NCBI GenBank assembly: GCA_005773145.1
Contig: SXHS01000001.1
Coordinates: forward strand, 1 to 9,509
Origin: Planctomycetaceae bacterium
GTDB lineage: Bacteria; Planctomycetota; Planctomycetia; Pirellulales; Pirellulaceae
Direction: 5' to 3'
Length of the DNA: 9,509 nucleotides
How positions within the stretch are numbered: the stretch's first letter is position 1; the number at the start of each line of letters is the position of its first letter. Shown here piece after piece: positions 7,464 through 9,509 of this stretch. The translations under genes were made by a program, and so were the position numbers. Under the pieces are notes generated by a model, which saw only the letters and a list, made by a program, of their open reading frames with translations, was not told the DNA's origin and did no database searches.

Positions 7464-7479
7464 GATGCCCCCATGTCAA
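7450..7479 (-). promoter_or_regulatory. Candidate sigma-70 promoter for the PSD1/DUF1501/esterase unit
   Basis: The minus strand shows a perfect -35 TTGACA (7479-7474), an 18-nt spacer and TAGGCT (7455-7450; 3 of 6, with the key first T, second A and last T present). It reads toward the PSD1 gene and would give a leader of about 80 nt. The -10 is weak, which would fit an activated or repressed promoter; it overlaps the inverted repeat at 7437-7463. Confidence 0.4.
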
Positions 7480-7550
7480 TTTGACGGCTCGATTCCCGGG
7501 GGCTGGGGGCCTCCTCGCGGCTCTTGCTCGGAAACCGCCGACGGGAAACG

Positions 7551-7576
7551 GCCAAGACGCGAAGAACGCGAAGAAC
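7551..7576. repeat. Tandem GCGAAGAAC repeat
   Basis: On the plus strand GCGAAGAAC occurs twice in perfect tandem (7559-7567, 7568-7576), preceded by a diverged unit GCCAAGAC (7551-7558). It sits in the intergenic region 26 bp downstream of the ABC gene's stop. Similar CCAAGACGC/CGAAG-type short tandem blocks recur between genes in many environmental bacteria including planctomycetes, from general recollection. No encoded function is visible. Confidence 0.6.
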
Positions 7577-7601
7577 AGGCCCAGGAGACGACCCCATGCC
7601 A

Positions 7602-9509
7602 TCAGGCGCTGACCCGCAATCGATGATCGGTCGAGTCCAGTCGCCCGTCCCGCAACTCGTAGACGGCATCCGCCAGCTCGAGCAAGGCCTCGCGATGGGT
7701 GATGATGATGATTGTGCAGGTGCGTTTGAGTTCCGCCAGCGATTGCCGGATCTGTAGTTCACTGGCCATATCAATCTGGCTGGTCGATTCGTCCAGCACC
7801 AGAATCTCTGGCGCTCGCAAGATGGCTCGCGCCATGGCCAGTCGTTGTCGCTGACCACCGCTGAGTCGCAAGCCTCCTTGCCCGATCACCGTATCGTAAC
7901 CCGAATCCAACGAGCGGGTGATGAATTCGTGAGCGTGCGCTGCCTTGGCCGCTTCGATGGCCTCCGCTACCGACTTGTCGGGGCTGCCATAACGAATGTT
8001 CTCCATCACCGTGCGATTGAACAACTCCGTGTGCTGGCTGACCAACGCGATGCGTTTGCGAATGGAGGCGAGCGACATGGAGCGGTAATCGACGCCATCG
8101 AGCAACAGACTGCCGCTGACGGGATCGTAGAAGCGTCCGAACAACTGAACCAAGGTCGATTTACCACAACCGTTGGGACCCAGGATGGCCACGGTATCAC
8201 CAAACGGTATGGTGAGATTGATGTCATGCAGCACGGGGCTGCCGGCGTGGTAAGCGAACGATACGTTCCGGGCTTCCAGTACCGAAAAGGGGCGCTTCAC
8301 GTCCACGGGATGCTCCACTTCCACCAGCACCGGTGGATGATCCAACATGCCATAGAGGCTATTGGCGGCGATGGACCCACCATGGATCGACGCAAAGACT
8401 CCCGACATTTTTCGGAGCGGATCGCTGGCGGCCACCAGCATGGCAAAGAAAATCATTAAAGTCGAAGCGGTCATCGGCTCATCGCAGATGCGCACGGAGT
8501 AGATATGCGTCTGTTGATTCACGATGAGATAGGCCCCAGCACAAACGGCAGTGGCAATCATGCCAACACCGACAATTTCTGTGAACGGCTTGCTGATACC
8601 CGTATAAAAAACCATCTTCATGCCATACCGCTGCATCTCCCGCGTGCAGGTGGCAAATCGCTGCCGCTCCTCGGCCTCCATGCTGTAGGCTTGCACGGTG
8701 AAAATATTCCCCAGTGCCTCGAGCAACACTTCGTGAAATCCTGCGATGCGACCAACCATCGAACGGGCTAGTCTCTTGACTCGTCGGTTGACCCAGTAGA
8801 CGATTCCCAGCAGCAATGGCGCAAGCACGAGACTCAAAAAGAGCAACCGCCAGCAGACGAAGGCCGCGCCAATCAGGCAGGCTCCGACCCGTAATGGTTC
8901 GCGAATGGCGGTCCCAAAGAAGGCCATCAATCCAGTCGACAGCATCTCGCAACTGTGCGTGATCGAGGCCAACAATCCGCTGGTGCCATACGCCTGATGC
9001 GTGCGCCGGTCGTAGCCCAGCGCCTGATCAAAGATGCGCGTGCGAAATGCCCGCACAATCGTCGTGGTCACGTGCCCCACCAAAAGTTCACTCGCCAGCA
9101 TCAAAAGATGCTTGACGAGCGTGCTCACGACCAGGACGCCCATAATGACGCAAATGGTGCGAAAGGGATCGTCTGGCAGGAGTCGTTCGGCCCACGACAG
9201 CTTCCAACGCTGCCAGGAAAGATGGCGCTCAGCGCGGTCGATCTGCTTCTGCGCCGACTTCTCGCGGGCCCCTAGGATTTCCCGGCGAGGCACGTCGACA
9301 ACTGCGGACAATTCGGCTCTCAGTTTCCGCTGCTGCTCTTGGAGCTCCGTGACGTGTAGCCGCGCAGCCGCCACTTTCTCCGTCCATTGCCGCTGAGTGG
9401 AATTGCCATTCAGAGTCATCTCAATGACCGGATACATGGCCCCGATATTGGCCGTCCACAGCGTCGCCACTCCCACGGAGCACAACGTCGCCACCAATAG
9501 AAGCGGCCA
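7602..9509 (-). CDS. ABC exporter, fused membrane and ATPase domains (MsbA-like), 5' end outside window
   Basis: The frame is open to the window's end, giving 635 residues; the first visible codons read WPLL, so a short N-terminal piece is missing. A TTG at 9497 could serve as a start codon but would cut into the first membrane helix, so I treat the gene as partial. The membrane part (about 1-370) shows TM1 at 4-24, TM2 near 117-140, and further hydrophobic segments typical of a six-helix exporter. Between TM1 and TM2 lies an unusually long polar coiled coil (about 35-115). The ATPase domain (about 405-635) has Walker A GPNGCGKST (444-452, Lys450), a Q-loop (LVSQH), the signature LSGGQRQR near 549, Walker B ILVLDE with the catalytic Glu, a D-loop STSQID and an H-loop THR. 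It should work as a homodimer in the inner membrane exporting lipid, peptide or glycan; the substrate cannot be told from sequence. The stop is TGA at 7604-7602. Confidence 0.93.
   Translation of the reverse strand, partial: WPLLLVATLCSVGVATLWTANIGAMYPVIEMTLNGNSTQRQWTEKVAAARLHVTELQEQQRKLRAELSAVVDVPRREILGAREKSAQKQIDRAERHLSWQRWKLSWAERLLPDDPFRTICVIMGVLVVSTLVKHLLMLASELLVGHVTTTIVRAFRTRIFDQALGYDRRTHQAYGTSGLLASITHSCEMLSTGLMAFFGTAIREPLRVGACLIGAAFVCWRLLFLSLVLAPLLLGIVYWVNRRVKRLARSMVGRIAGFHEVLLEALGNIFTVQAYSMEAEERQRFATCTREMQRYGMKMVFYTGISKPFTEIVGVGMIATAVCAGAYLIVNQQTHIYSVRICDEPMTASTLMIFFAMLVAASDPLRKMSGVFASIHGGSIAANSLYGMLDHPPVLVEVEHPVDVKRPFSVLEARNVSFAYHAGSPVLHDINLTIPFGDTVAILGPNGCGKSTLVQLFGRFYDPVSGSLLLDGVDYRSMSLASIRKRIALVSQHTELFNRTVMENIRYGSPDKSVAEAIEAAKAAHAHEFITRSLDSGYDTVIGQGGLRLSGGQRQRLAMARAILRAPEILVLDESTSQIDMASELQIRQSLAELKRTCTIIIITHREALLELADAVYELRDGRLDSTDHRLRVSA

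Noticed and set aside
7495..7601. Intrinsic terminator directly after the ABC gene
   Set aside because: Only weak stems (for example GCCG/CGGC around 7536-7552) without a T-run are visible.
7364..7858. 165-residue N-terminal extension of the PSD1 frame, to an ATG at 7858
   Set aside because: It overlaps about 257 bp of the ABC gene in another frame on the same strand, crosses the intergenic region, has no recognisable domain, and places the signal peptide internally.
9495..9497. TTG at 9497 as the true start of the ABC exporter
   Set aside because: The frame stays open to the window's end with WPLL before it, typical of the run-up to TM1, so the start is more likely outside the window.

Overview
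The window (about 60% GC by eye) looks like a planctomycete chromosome, most likely a Pirellulaceae-type organism. The strongest reason is the adjacent PSD1/PSCyt (DUF1549/DUF1553) cytochrome-like gene and Tat-exported DUF1501 gene, a pair characteristic of Planctomycetes and also seen in Verrucomicrobia and relatives. All four genes are on the minus strand, so transcription runs from high to low coordinates. The first and last genes run off the window.

Layout in transcription order: (1) 9509-7602, an ABC exporter (fused membrane and ATPase domains) missing only a short N-terminal piece. It carries an unusual coiled-coil insert between its first two membrane helices. (2) 7601-7364, a 238-bp intergenic region. 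It holds a tandem 9-bp repeat, a candidate sigma-70 promoter whose -10 box sits inside a 7-bp inverted repeat, and a terminator-like hairpin with a U-run in the presumed leader. (3) 7363-4118, a large exported two-CxxCH protein with the order PSCyt1, PSCyt2/DUF1549, LamG, PSD1/DUF1553. (4) 4078-2603, a Tat-exported DUF1501 protein of the alkaline-phosphatase-like fold. (5) 2602-2503, a short gap with a hairpin over the DUF1501 stop codon and an extended -10 promoter candidate. (6) 2502-1, an open-ended exported fusion protein. A PmoA-like (DUF6807) domain is followed by an acetylxylan-esterase-like alpha/beta hydrolase with a visible Ser-Asp-His triad candidate. This gene has no ATG-to-stop ORF in the window because its stop lies beyond position 1. 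I read it by translating the minus strand continuously, and it has 834 codons without a stop.

The three exported proteins are closely spaced (39 and 100 bp gaps) and probably form one transcriptional unit, possibly with an internal promoter before the last gene. My inference is a periplasmic or surface module acting on acetylated or otherwise decorated polysaccharide: an ester-removing enzyme, a lectin-like LamG protein with c-type heme motifs, and a phosphatase-fold partner. PSD1, DUF1501 and DUF6807 have no established biochemical function that I can cite, so this role is a hypothesis. The ABC exporter is probably a separate upstream unit, although I see no convincing terminator directly after it.
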